Below, piece after piece: positions 18,315 through 27,890 of a stretch of DNA of 64,000 nucleotides. The notes beneath the pieces are model-generated. The model saw only the letters and a list, made by a program, of their open reading frames with translations, had not been told where the DNA came from and did no database searches. This DNA is from Zestomonas carbonaria (GTDB lineage: Bacteria > Pseudomonadota > Gammaproteobacteria > Pseudomonadales > Pseudomonadaceae), in NCBI RefSeq assembly GCF_904061905.1, contig NZ_CAJFCI010000043.1, positions 26,542-90,541 on the forward strand, read 5' to 3'. Made by a program: the position numbers and the translations under genes. How positions within the stretch are numbered: position 1 is the stretch's first letter; each line of letters begins with the position of its first letter.

Positions 18315-19289
18315 ATGTCCCCCATCGAAAAACAGCTCATCCAGCTAAGTGCCGAGGTTCCGTCCGAATTGGGCGGGCAGCGCCTCGACCAGGTCGCCGC
18401 GCAGGTGTTCCCCGATTATTCCCGCTCCCGCCTGTCCTCCTGGATCAAGGATGGCCGGTTGACGGTCGATGGCGCCGTGCTGCGCCCGCGCGACATCGTC
18501 CACGGCGGCAGCCGGCTCAGCCTGGAGGCCGAACAGGAAGCCCAGGGCGAGTGGCTGGCCCAGGACATCGAGCTGAACATCGTCTACGAGGACGAGCACA
18601 TCCTGGTGCTCGACAAGCCCGCCGGGCTGGTGGTCCACCCGGCCGCCGGCCACCAGGACGGCACCCTGCTCAATGCCTTGCTGCACCACGTGCCGGAGTT
18701 GGTCAACGTGCCGCGCGCCGGCATCGTCCATCGCCTGGACAAGGACACCACCGGCCTGATGGTGGTGGCCAAGACCCTCATCGCGCAGACCCGCCTGGTC
18801 GAACAGTTGCAGGCGCGCAGTGTCAGCCGCATCTACGAGGCCATCGTCATCGGCGTGATCACCGCTGGCGGCACCATCGACGCGCCGATCGGCCGGCATG
18901 GCACGCAGCGGCAGAAGATGGCCGTGACCGAGGGCGGCAAGCCGGCGGTCAGCCACTACCGGGTGCTCGAGCGTTTCCGCTCGCATACCCACACCCGCGT
19001 CAAGCTGGAGACCGGGCGTACCCACCAGATCCGTGTGCACATGGCCCACGTCGGCTATCCGCTGGTGGGCGACCCGGTGTATGCGGGGCGCTTCCGCATT
19101 CCGCCGGCGGCCAGCCAGACCCTGGTGCAGGAGCTCAAGAGCTTTCCGAGGCAGGCCCTGCACGCACGCTTCCTCGAGCTCGACCACCCGGCGACCGGCC
19201 AGCGCATGAAATGGGAATCGCCGCTGCCCGACGATTTCGTCTGGCTGCTCACCCTGCTGCGCCAGGATCGCGATGCCTTCGTCGGCTGA
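18315..19289 (+). CDS. rluD: RluD, 23S rRNA pseudouridine(1911/1915/1917) synthase
   Basis: Makes three pseudouridines in helix 69 of 23S rRNA. The product is 324 residues: an N-terminal S4 RNA-binding domain (about 18-80, with [18 protein letters not shown]) and a pseudouridine synthase domain with the catalytic Asp D142 in [14 protein letters not shown] second in-frame ATG at 18291 would add eight residues; neither start has a strong ribosome site. I prefer 18315 because it leaves the shorter N-terminus typical of pseudomonads. It diverges from bamD and overlaps pgeF by 17 nt. Confidence 0.95.
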   Translation: MSPIEKQLIQLSAEVPSELGGQRLDQVAAQVFPDYSRSRLSSWIKDGRLTVDGAVLRPRDIVHGGSRLSLEAEQEAQGEWLAQDIELNIVYEDEHILVLDKPAGLVVHPAAGHQDGTLLNALLHHVPELVNVPRAGIVHRLDKDTTGLMVVAKTLIAQTRLVEQLQARSVSRIYEAIVIGVITAGGTIDAPIGRHGTQRQKMAVTEGGKPAVSHYRVLERFRSHTHTRVKLETGRTHQIRVHMAHVGYPLVGDPVYAGRFRIPPAASQTLVQELKSFPRQALHARFLELDHPATGQRMKWESPLPDDFVWLLTLLRQDRDAFVG

Positions 19290-20013
19290 TGGCTGGATCG
19301 TCCCGGACTGGCCGGCGCCGGCGCGGGTCCGTGCCTGCGTCACCACGCGGGCCGGTGGCGTCAGTGAGGAACCCTTTGCCAGTTGCAACCTTGGCGACCA
19401 TGTCGGCGACGACCCGGCCGCGGTCGCCGAGAACCGCCGGCGCCTGACGGCCGCGCTGGGCTGCCGGCCGGCCTGGTTGCGCCAGGTGCATGGCGTGCGG
19501 GTGGTCCAGGCTGACCCGACCCGTGTCGAGGAGGCCGACGGTTGCTGGACCGGGGCGCCCGGCATCGCGTGTACGGCTATGACCGCGGATTGCCTGCCGG
19601 CACTGTTCTGCGACCGTGCCGGCAGCCGCGTTGCCGCCGCCCATGCCGGCTGGAGAGGTCTGGCCGGTGGCGTGCTGGAGGCCACCCTGGATGCCTTGGC
19701 GCTGCCGCCGGACGAACTGCTGGTATGGCTCGGTCCGGCCATCGGCCCGCAGGCGTTCGAGGTCGGCACCGAGGTGCGCGAAGCCTTCGTCGCGCAGCAC
19801 GTCGAAGCGGCGAACGCCTTCGTTGCGAGCGTCAATCCCGGCAAGTTCATGGCCGATATCTACCAGTTGGCGCGTATTCGCCTCGCCGCCCGTGGCGTTA
19901 CCGCCGTATATGGTGGCGGTTTCTGTACCGTCAGCGATCCACGCTTCTATTCCTATCGGCGTGCTGCGCGCACCGGCCGCTTCGCCAGCCTGATCTGGTT
20001 GCAGGAGCCCTGA
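19273..20013 (+). CDS. pgeF: PgeF (YfiH), peptidoglycan editing factor / multicopper-oxidase-like protein
   Basis: A 246-residue member of the YfiH/LACC1 family. Reported activities in the family include phenol oxidation, purine nucleoside cleavage and, in E. coli, removal of misincorporated amino acids from peptidoglycan precursors. The metal-site residues are visible in WLRQVHGVRVV (about 74-84), TADCLPALFCD and AAAHAGWRGLAGG (about 119-131). The ATG lies inside rluD, the common arrangement, so it is probably translated by coupling from that mRNA. Confidence 0.92.
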   Translation: MPSSADGWIVPDWPAPARVRACVTTRAGGVSEEPFASCNLGDHVGDDPAAVAENRRRLTAALGCRPAWLRQVHGVRVVQADPTRVEEADGCWTGAPGIACTAMTADCLPALFCDRAGSRVAAAHAGWRGLAGGVLEATLDALALPPDELLVWLGPAIGPQAFEVGTEVREAFVAQHVEAANAFVASVNPGKFMADIYQLARIRLAARGVTAVYGGGFCTVSDPRFYSYRRAARTGRFASLIWLQEP

Positions 20014-20124
20014 CCGCCAAGCGGGACTCGAAGCCTGGGTTGATTGGCTGAAACGGAACGCCGCCCGACCCACCCCGCGGTCCATGTCCAAGCGTCGTAC
20101 CTGACCCATGTCAAACCCGCGACG

Positions 20125-20152
20125 CTTGAATCGCGGAAAACTGTCCTCATCT
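20125..20152 (+). promoter_or_regulatory. Sigma-32-type heat-shock promoter of clpB
   Basis: CTTGAA at 20125-20130 and CCTCATCT at 20145-20152, separated by 14 nt, match the RpoH consensus CTTGAAA-N11-15-CCCCATNT closely. They lie 77-104 nt upstream of the clpB start. clpB is a classical sigma-32 regulon member. Confidence 0.82.
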
Positions 20153-20228
20153 AGTCTTCAACTCTGCGGATCTTTCGTTGTTGGGCGTCCATCTGCCCGG
20201 TCCGCACTCCAGAAGGAAGGACATATCC

Positions 20229-22793
<2,565 letters not shown>

Positions 22794-22810
22794 GTGCAGC
22801 GCGCAACAGA

Positions 22811-22835
22811 AAGCCCCGCCTTGGCGGGGCTTTTT
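22811..22835. terminator. Terminator after clpB, shared with the convergent PilZ gene
   Basis: The stem AAGCCCCGCC-TT-GGCGGGGCTT is followed by TTT on the plus strand and by a short T-run on the minus strand. It lies 18 nt after clpB and 13 nt beyond the PilZ gene. Confidence 0.9.
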
Positions 22836-22847
22836 GCTGGGCGCGTT

Positions 22848-23180
22848 TCACAGCCGCTTGAGCAGGGCCTTCAGGGCTTCGGCATGTTCTTCGGCGAGGT
22901 CGATGATGTGGAAGCCGGCCCAGTGGTGCAGGTTGTCGGCCGCTGGCCGGGTCCACAGGCAGTCGGCGCCCAGTATCACTTCGCGAATGCCGTCGATCGG
23001 CGCCGCCGGGGTCAGGCAGCACTCGATGACGCTGTCGACCTGCGGGGGCGTTTCGCTGAACAGCATGAAGCCGTCGGTGGACAGGTCCACTACACGACCA
23101 AGGCGCTGGGTGGTATTGAGGTCGAAGACTTCCAGTTGTAGTTCGGTGGTGCGGCGGCTGTGCTGGCGGCGATCTTCCAT
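22848..23180 (-). CDS. PilZ-domain protein, probable c-di-GMP effector
   Basis: A 110-residue single PilZ domain with both ligand motifs intact: RxxxR as R5-Q-H-S-R9 and the DxSxxG motif in DLSTDGF (about 32-38). The rest is a compact beta-barrel and a C-terminal helix (HAEALKALLKRL), with no extra output domain. It begins 9 nt after the upstream DUF1631 gene on the same strand, so the two are almost certainly one operon. The target is unknown; the DUF1631 protein is the obvious candidate partner. Confidence 0.88.
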   Translation of the reverse strand: MEDRRQHSRRTTELQLEVFDLNTTQRLGRVVDLSTDGFMLFSETPPQVDSVIECCLTPAAPIDGIREVILGADCLWTRPAADNLHHWAGFHIIDLAEEHAEALKALLKRL

Positions 23181-23189
23181 TGCAGCTCC

Positions 23190-25568
23190 TTAGCCCGAGA
23201 TGGAGCGGCCGGTGAACCGCTGCAGGACGCGGTAGATGGCGGTGAGTGCGCGGTCCATCAAAGGGGCATTGCGCTCGGGCGGAACCACCCTCGCCAGCCC
23301 TTGCTCCATTTCGCTGGCCAGCAGGGTTAGGGGCTTGATCGCCACCCGCTGTCCGCTGTGATCGACGAACATGTAGTTGTGGGTGGTCGGGCTGAACCAC
23401 GATAGCTTGAGCTGGCGGACCTGCTCGCCCGAGGTGAACTCGAACCAGGTGCCGAACTCGATGTGCGCCAGCTCCTTGGCCAGCAGTTGCGCGCGGGTCG
23501 ACATCCCGCTGGTCGGCATGCTCCTGAGCAACTGGGCGTCTTCGCCAAGCATCGCGCCCAACGGGCTTTCCGGCATCCGGGCCTCGAGCCTGGCGGCGAC
23601 GTCCGGCTGCTTGGCCTGGACGGCGTGCTGGCAGGCGACCAGATCCTGCAGCAGGCGGCGGATGCCATCTTCCCGGTAGCCACCAAGCAGCTCCAGGCCG
23701 TTGCGCAGGTTCTCCAGCAGCTCGACCCGTAGCTGTTGCAGGCGTTCGTTGTCCTGTTCGTCCAGCGGGGTGCCGCTCCAGGCCAGTTGCTCGGCCGATT
23801 CGCTGGCTCGTTGCCACTCCGCGCTGTGCTGGCCATGGCGCAACTGGATGAACACCAGCACGTCTGTCCAGGTGAGCTCCAGGAAGTTGCGGATGATGGC
23901 CGGCACCTCGCGACCTTGCAGCGCCTGGGAGATCGTGTCCATGGCCCGCTGTCGGGCCTCGAGCAGCTTGTCGCGGCCCTTGGCCGCTTCCACGGCGCGC
24001 CGCTCGCGCAGCTCGACCTTTTGCCGCAGGGTGGCGACGAAGTCGTTGAACTCTTCGAGCAGGTTATCGAACAGGGACAGGTCGCCGACGTAGTCCTGGA
24101 TTACGCGTTCGACTACCCAGTGCATTTTCGCCAGCAGGCTGTGGGTTTCGCCTTCGCTGCCGTACAGCACGCCAGCCTGCGCCATGGCGTTGAGCAGGCG
24201 GCGCGCCGGATGGTGGTGCTGAGTGAACAGTGCCTTGTCCTGCAGGGCTACCTTCAGCAGTGGTGTGTGCAGGTGGGAGAGGGCTGTCTTGCAGATGTCC
24301 GGCAGGTTCTCGTCATCGAGGATGAAGTCGAACAGCATGCCCACCAGGTCGATGACGTCGGCTTCCTGCTCGGACAGCTTCTGCTGCCCGGGCAAACTGC
24401 TGTGGGTTTCCAGTTGCTCTTGCAGGCTGGCCTTGAGCTCTTCCACCGGCTGCGGATGTTGCAGGCGTTGCGACAGGTCCTGGGCCGACTTTTCCTGTAG
24501 GCGGTTGAGGGCTTCCAGCAGGTCCTTGGCGCTGTAGGTGCGCGTCGCGCCGCGCGGGGCGAAGCTGGCGATGCTGCGCGTGGCGCCGAGCATGGCGCTG
24601 TCGCCCTCGCGCTGGCGGTATTCGCTGAGCAGGGCGGCCAGTCCGCTGAACAGCGCCCCGGGATCGCTGGGCGGCGGCTCGCTGAGGTCGGAAGGCGCCG
24701 GCGTGTCGCCGGGCGCGGGGGCACTGCCTTGGGCTGGTGCTGCGGAGGCTGGTGCCGGTGCCGTGGAGGGTGTTCCAGCCGGCACTGCCGCCTGCGGAGG
24801 AACGGGGGCGGGCGCGGCCTCGGTCGGCGCCTCGGGCTGTTTGGGGCTTTCTGGTCGGCGCTGCACGCTGTACTTGAGGTGGGGCAGCACGTCGGCATCG
24901 ATCAGGCGCTTGTTCATCGCCTCATACAGGCTGTCGAGGCTCTGCATCACATGGCGGTCGAACAGCATGTAGAGGATGGTCTTGATGCGCAGCGGGAACG
25001 GGCAGGGCGCCAGCGCATCGCGGAATGCCTGGGCGATCGCCTGCGGGCCGAACGGGTTGCTGTCCTCGCCGAGCTTCTGGCCGTTGTTGAGGACCGCCAG
25101 GCGCTGCTCGAGGGCGAACAGTTGCTGGGCGCAACGAGCCTTGACCCGGCTGACCATATTGGTCACCTGGAGGGTTTCCTCGTAGTCCTCGTTCTGGATC
25201 AGGGTCAGTTCGTCGACGTCTACCTCGGCCGACTCTTCCCGTTCCTTGAGCTTGCCTTCGAGGAAGTTGTTGAAGTTCTGTGCGATCTGCTGGTGGTAGC
25301 TGCGCTCGATGCGGGGGCGCTGGCGGCGGATTTCCCGCATGTTGTCGAAGAACAGCGTCTGTACCTGATTGTTCTCGGCTTTCTCCGCACATTCGAACAG
25401 CGCGTCGTCGACTTGCCCGAATACGCCTGTGAGGTGCTCCGCCAGGCGGTTCATCGCCAGCTTCCGGCAGTTCTGCGCCAACTCACCGAAGCGGGGTTGA
25501 ATGCCCCTGCTGGCCAAGGTCGCCGCAGATTTGGCCTTTTGGGGCGGGTTGTCCTGACTATTATTCAT
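23190..25568 (-). CDS. DUF1631 family protein, first paralogue
   Basis: A large 792-residue, mostly helical cytoplasmic protein of the DUF1631 family, which has no firm function. N-terminal family segments include NMREIRRQRPRIERSY and FGPQAIAQAFRDAL. A Pro/Ala-rich linker spans about residues 240-300. The C-terminal part has the conserved VIDLVGMLFDFILDDENLP and HPARRLLNAMAQAG blocks. It ends with a small beta-rich module (GTWFEFTSG through YMFVDHSGQRVAIKPL) also found in the second paralogue at 54247-56547. I chose the ATG at 25568; 27 extra residues from 25649 are Cys-rich and unlike the family. A PilZ gene follows 9 nt downstream. Confidence 0.82.
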   Translation of the reverse strand: MNNSQDNPPQKAKSAATLASRGIQPRFGELAQNCRKLAMNRLAEHLTGVFGQVDDALFECAEKAENNQVQTLFFDNMREIRRQRPRIERSYHQQIAQNFNNFLEGKLKEREESAEVDVDELTLIQNEDYEETLQVTNMVSRVKARCAQQLFALEQRLAVLNNGQKLGEDSNPFGPQAIAQAFRDALAPCPFPLRIKTILYMLFDRHVMQSLDSLYEAMNKRLIDADVLPHLKYSVQRRPESPKQPEAPTEAAPAPVPPQAAVPAGTPSTAPAPASAAPAQGSAPAPGDTPAPSDLSEPPPSDPGALFSGLAALLSEYRQREGDSAMLGATRSIASFAPRGATRTYSAKDLLEALNRLQEKSAQDLSQRLQHPQPVEELKASLQEQLETHSSLPGQQKLSEQEADVIDLVGMLFDFILDDENLPDICKTALSHLHTPLLKVALQDKALFTQHHHPARRLLNAMAQAGVLYGSEGETHSLLAKMHWVVERVIQDYVGDLSLFDNLLEEFNDFVATLRQKVELRERRAVEAAKGRDKLLEARQRAMDTISQALQGREVPAIIRNFLELTWTDVLVFIQLRHGQHSAEWQRASESAEQLAWSGTPLDEQDNERLQQLRVELLENLRNGLELLGGYREDGIRRLLQDLVACQHAVQAKQPDVAARLEARMPESPLGAMLGEDAQLLRSMPTSGMSTRAQLLAKELAHIEFGTWFEFTSGEQVRQLKLSWFSPTTHNYMFVDHSGQRVAIKPLTLLASEMEQGLARVVPPERNAPLMDRALTAIYRVLQRFTGRSISG

Positions 25569-25685
25569 GGACGTTCCTAAGCGACAGCCGGGAAGGCCAG
25601 CACATCCGTTGTGAACAGAATAGGTCAAACATATAGCAGCGCATCGCACCGCTGCAAATCGTTGTCTTAAAAGCGCTTTGAAGGC

Positions 25686-25713
25686 TTGACAGGCTCATCG
25701 CGAAACGTAAAAT
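25686..25713 (+). promoter_or_regulatory. Sigma-70 promoter of the tRNA cluster
   Basis: A perfect -35 TTGACA (25686-25691) and a -10 TAAAAT (25708-25713) are separated by 16 nt, 60 nt before tRNA-Asn. The GC-rich discriminator GGCGCGCC follows directly, as in stringently controlled stable-RNA promoters. Confidence 0.85.
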
Positions 25714-25772
25714 GGCGCGCCTCTGAAGCGCGAATCCAATTGGAAGCGCGGCAGAGTCGGGAATACCGTAGT

Positions 25773-25848
25773 TCCGCGATAGCTCAGTCGGTAGAGCAAA
25801 TGACTGTTAATCATTGGGTCCCTGGTTCGAGTCCAGGTCGCGGAGCCA
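25773..25848 (+). tRNA. tRNA-Asn (GUU)
   Basis: A 76-nt cloverleaf. The acceptor TCCGCGA pairs with TCGCGGA and the encoded CCA ends at 25848. Anticodon GTT is at 25806-25808 (position 34 of the tRNA), with a TTCGAGTCC T-loop. First gene of a three-tRNA operon. Confidence 0.98.
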
Positions 25849-25857
25849 AATTCCAGA

Positions 25858-25934
25858 CGGGGTATAGCGCAGTCCGGTAGCGCGCCTGCTTTGGGAGCAG
25901 GATGTCGGGAGTTCGAATCTCTCTACCCCGACCA
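25858..25934 (+). tRNA. tRNA-Pro (UGG)
   Basis: A 77-nt cloverleaf. The acceptor CGGGGTA pairs with TACCCCG and CCA is encoded. The anticodon stem-loop CCTGC-TTTGGGA-GCAGG places TGG at 25892-25894. Confidence 0.98.
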
Positions 25935-25945
25935 CCCTAATTCCT

Positions 25946-26021
25946 GGGTCGTTAGCTCAGTTGGTAGAGCAGTTGGCTTTTAACCAATTGGTCGTAGGTT
26001 CGAATCCTACACGACCCACCA
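25946..26021 (+). tRNA. tRNA-Lys (UUU)
   Basis: A 76-nt cloverleaf. The acceptor GGGTCGT pairs with ACGACCC and CCA is encoded. Anticodon TTT is at 25979-25981. Last gene of the cluster, followed by a strong terminator. Confidence 0.98.
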
Positions 26022-26027
26022 TATATG

Positions 26028-26059
26028 AATCCCCTCGTGACCCGCGTCACGAGGGGATT
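26028..26059 (+). terminator. Terminator of the tRNA operon
   Basis: A 14-bp stem beginning AATCCCCTCGTGAC with a CCGC loop is followed by TTTTT, 7 nt after tRNA-Lys. Confidence 0.93.
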
Positions 26060-26159
26060 TTTCTTTGCGCCGGAATAATGGAGCGTTCGCTCCTGCCGGG
26101 ACATTGGCCGGCCCGCTGGAAGCGGGCCGGCCTTCACGCAGGTGCGCCCTTGAGCGCGA

Positions 26160-27458
26160 TCAGTGCAGCTTCAGGCGCGGCTCGGTGCTGCGCCCGATAC
26201 GGTCGCTGAGCATCAGCAGCAGGGTGCGGAAGGTGCCGTACAGCGCCATCTGGTGCATGCGATACAGCGAGATGTAGAACATCCGTGCCAGCCAGCCCTC
26301 GAGCTTGACGCTGCCCATCAGGTTGCCCATGAGATTGCCGACCGCGCTGAAGCGCGATAGCGAGATCAGCGAACCGTAGTCGCGGTACTGATAGTGCGGC
26401 AATGGCTGCCCGGCCAGGCGCTGCTTGAAGCTCTTCACCAGCAGGGAGGCCTGCTGGTGGGCGGCCTGGGCGCGTGGCGGCACGTTGCGACCCGTCTCGC
26501 CCGGCTGTGGGCAGGCGGCGCAGTCGCCGAAGGCGAAGATATCGTCATCGCGGGTGGTCTGCAGGGTAGGGCGTACCACCAGTTGGTCGATACGGTTGCT
26601 TTCCAGTCCGTCCAGTTCGCGAAGGAAGGCCGGGGCGCGGATGCCTGCGGCCCAGACCTTGAGGCTGGCCGGGATGATCCGGCCGTCCTGGGCGCGCAGG
26701 TGCTCGGCGGTCACCTCGCTGACCGAGGTATTGGTCAGCACGGTCACGCCGAGCTGTTCCAGGCTGTGATGCACCGGTTGGCTGATGCGTTCCGGCAGGG
26801 CGGGCAGCACGCGCGGACCGGCCTCGATGAGCGTGATGCGCATGTTTTCCGGGCGGATGCTGTCCAGGCCGTAGGCGGCCAGTTCGTGGGCGGCGTGGTG
26901 CAGCTCGGCGGCCAGTTCGACGCCGGTGGCCCCGGCGCCGACGATGGCCACGCTGATTCGCTCGTCGTCCGCCTCGCCGGCGTGGGCGCGCAGGTAGTGG
27001 CTGAGCAACTGGCGGTGGAAGCGCTCGGCCTGGGCGCGGGTGTCGAGGAACAGGCAGTGCTCGGCGGCGCCGGGCGTGCCGAAGTCGTTGGTGGTGCTGC
27101 CGACCGCGATGACCAGGCTGTCGTAGGCCACCTCGCGCTCGGGCAGCAGCTCGGCGCCGTTCTCGTCGAGGGTGGCGGCCAGGCGGATGCGCTTGCGGGC
27201 GCGGTCCAGTCCGGCCATGCGGCCGAGCTGGAACCCGAAATGGTTCCACTTGGCCTGGGCGACATAGTTGAGCTCGTCTTCCGACGAGTTCAGCGAGCCG
27301 GCGGCTACTTCGTGGAGCAGTGGTTTCCAGATATGCGTCAGGTTGGCGTCGACCAGCAGGACGCTGGCCTGGCCGCGCCTGCCCAGGGCTCTACCCAGGC
27401 GGGTGGCAAGTTCCAGGCCGCCGGCGCCGCCGCCGACGATCACGATACGATGAGTCAT
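26160..27458 (-). CDS. ndh: Ndh, type II NADH:quinone oxidoreductase
   Basis: A 432-residue single-subunit, non-proton-pumping NADH dehydrogenase bound to the inner membrane. The N-terminal FAD site is IVIVGGGAGGLELATRLG (about 5-22). The NADH-binding site is VAIVGAGATGVELAAEL (about 165-181), and the second FAD-contacting motif is FAFGDCAACP. The C-terminal amphipathic region (about 385-432) is the expected membrane anchor. The ATG at 27458 gives the normal MTHRIVIVGGG start; the longer frame from 27515 has no family support. It follows the small DUF3094 gene by 63 nt. Confidence 0.95.
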   Translation of the reverse strand: MTHRIVIVGGGAGGLELATRLGRALGRRGQASVLLVDANLTHIWKPLLHEVAAGSLNSSEDELNYVAQAKWNHFGFQLGRMAGLDRARKRIRLAATLDENGAELLPEREVAYDSLVIAVGSTTNDFGTPGAAEHCLFLDTRAQAERFHRQLLSHYLRAHAGEADDERISVAIVGAGATGVELAAELHHAAHELAAYGLDSIRPENMRITLIEAGPRVLPALPERISQPVHHSLEQLGVTVLTNTSVSEVTAEHLRAQDGRIIPASLKVWAAGIRAPAFLRELDGLESNRIDQLVVRPTLQTTRDDDIFAFGDCAACPQPGETGRNVPPRAQAAHQQASLLVKSFKQRLAGQPLPHYQYRDYGSLISLSRFSAVGNLMGNLMGSVKLEGWLARMFYISLYRMHQMALYGTFRTLLLMLSDRIGRSTEPRLKLH

Positions 27459-27521
27459 GGGAAGGTCTCGCAAGGCTTTTAGAAATCCGGGAGGGCGCCG
27501 AACAGGCGAGCGCAAGGCAGC

Positions 27522-27695
27522 TCATAGCACTAGACGGCTCAGAAGGCGGCTCAACAGGCCGAGGGCGATGACGGAGACGAGGATGACCGCCAGGAGCATC
27601 CAGGGGCGGAACGGCTTGCGCTCGACCCGATGCTGCGGAGCGCTCAGGTACTGGTCGACGCGGGCTTGGTCGTCGGGGCTGAGACGGCTGGTCAT
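27522..27695 (-). CDS. DUF3094 family small membrane protein
   Basis: A 57-residue protein. The N-terminal soluble part MTSRLSPDDQARVDQYLSAP is followed by a charged KPFRPW stretch and a single membrane helix ending LLSRLLSRLVL. The layout matches DUF3094, a pseudomonad family of unknown function found upstream of ndh. I prefer the ATG at 27695; a start at 27776 would add 27 residues outside the family pattern. It is probably co-transcribed with ndh. Confidence 0.82.
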   Translation of the reverse strand: MTSRLSPDDQARVDQYLSAPQHRVERKPFRPWMLLAVILVSVIALGLLSRLLSRLVL

Positions 27696-27865
27696 GGGAA
27701 CCTCGCTTGGGATTGCAGGCATTCTAGGGCGCGATGGAAATGCCCGTCCAATCTTGTGTACAAACTGTCGTCTCATTAAGGGCGACAGTGGCGGCCGATC
27801 CTTCCGTTCATAAGATTAAGAAAAATCCTCATGGATTTTAGATTTGTCTGATGGAGGCAGGCGAT

Positions 27866-27890
27866 CATGCCCGTCAGTCTGACGGGCATG
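27866..27890 (+). promoter_or_regulatory. Inverted repeat enclosing the pvrS start codon
   Basis: A perfect 11-bp inverted repeat, CATGCCCGTCA-GTC-TGACGGGCATG, has the first ATG of pvrS in its left arm (27867) and a second in-frame ATG in its right arm (27888). The ribosome site GGAGG (27853-27857) lies just outside. In RNA, both AUGs would be paired. It could be a translational control element or a dyad operator. Confidence 0.55.

Noticed and set aside
25773..26059. tRNA cluster as attachment site of an integrated island
   Set aside because: No integrase is nearby, no repeated tRNA 3' end is seen downstream within the window, and the cluster ends in its own terminator followed by ndh.
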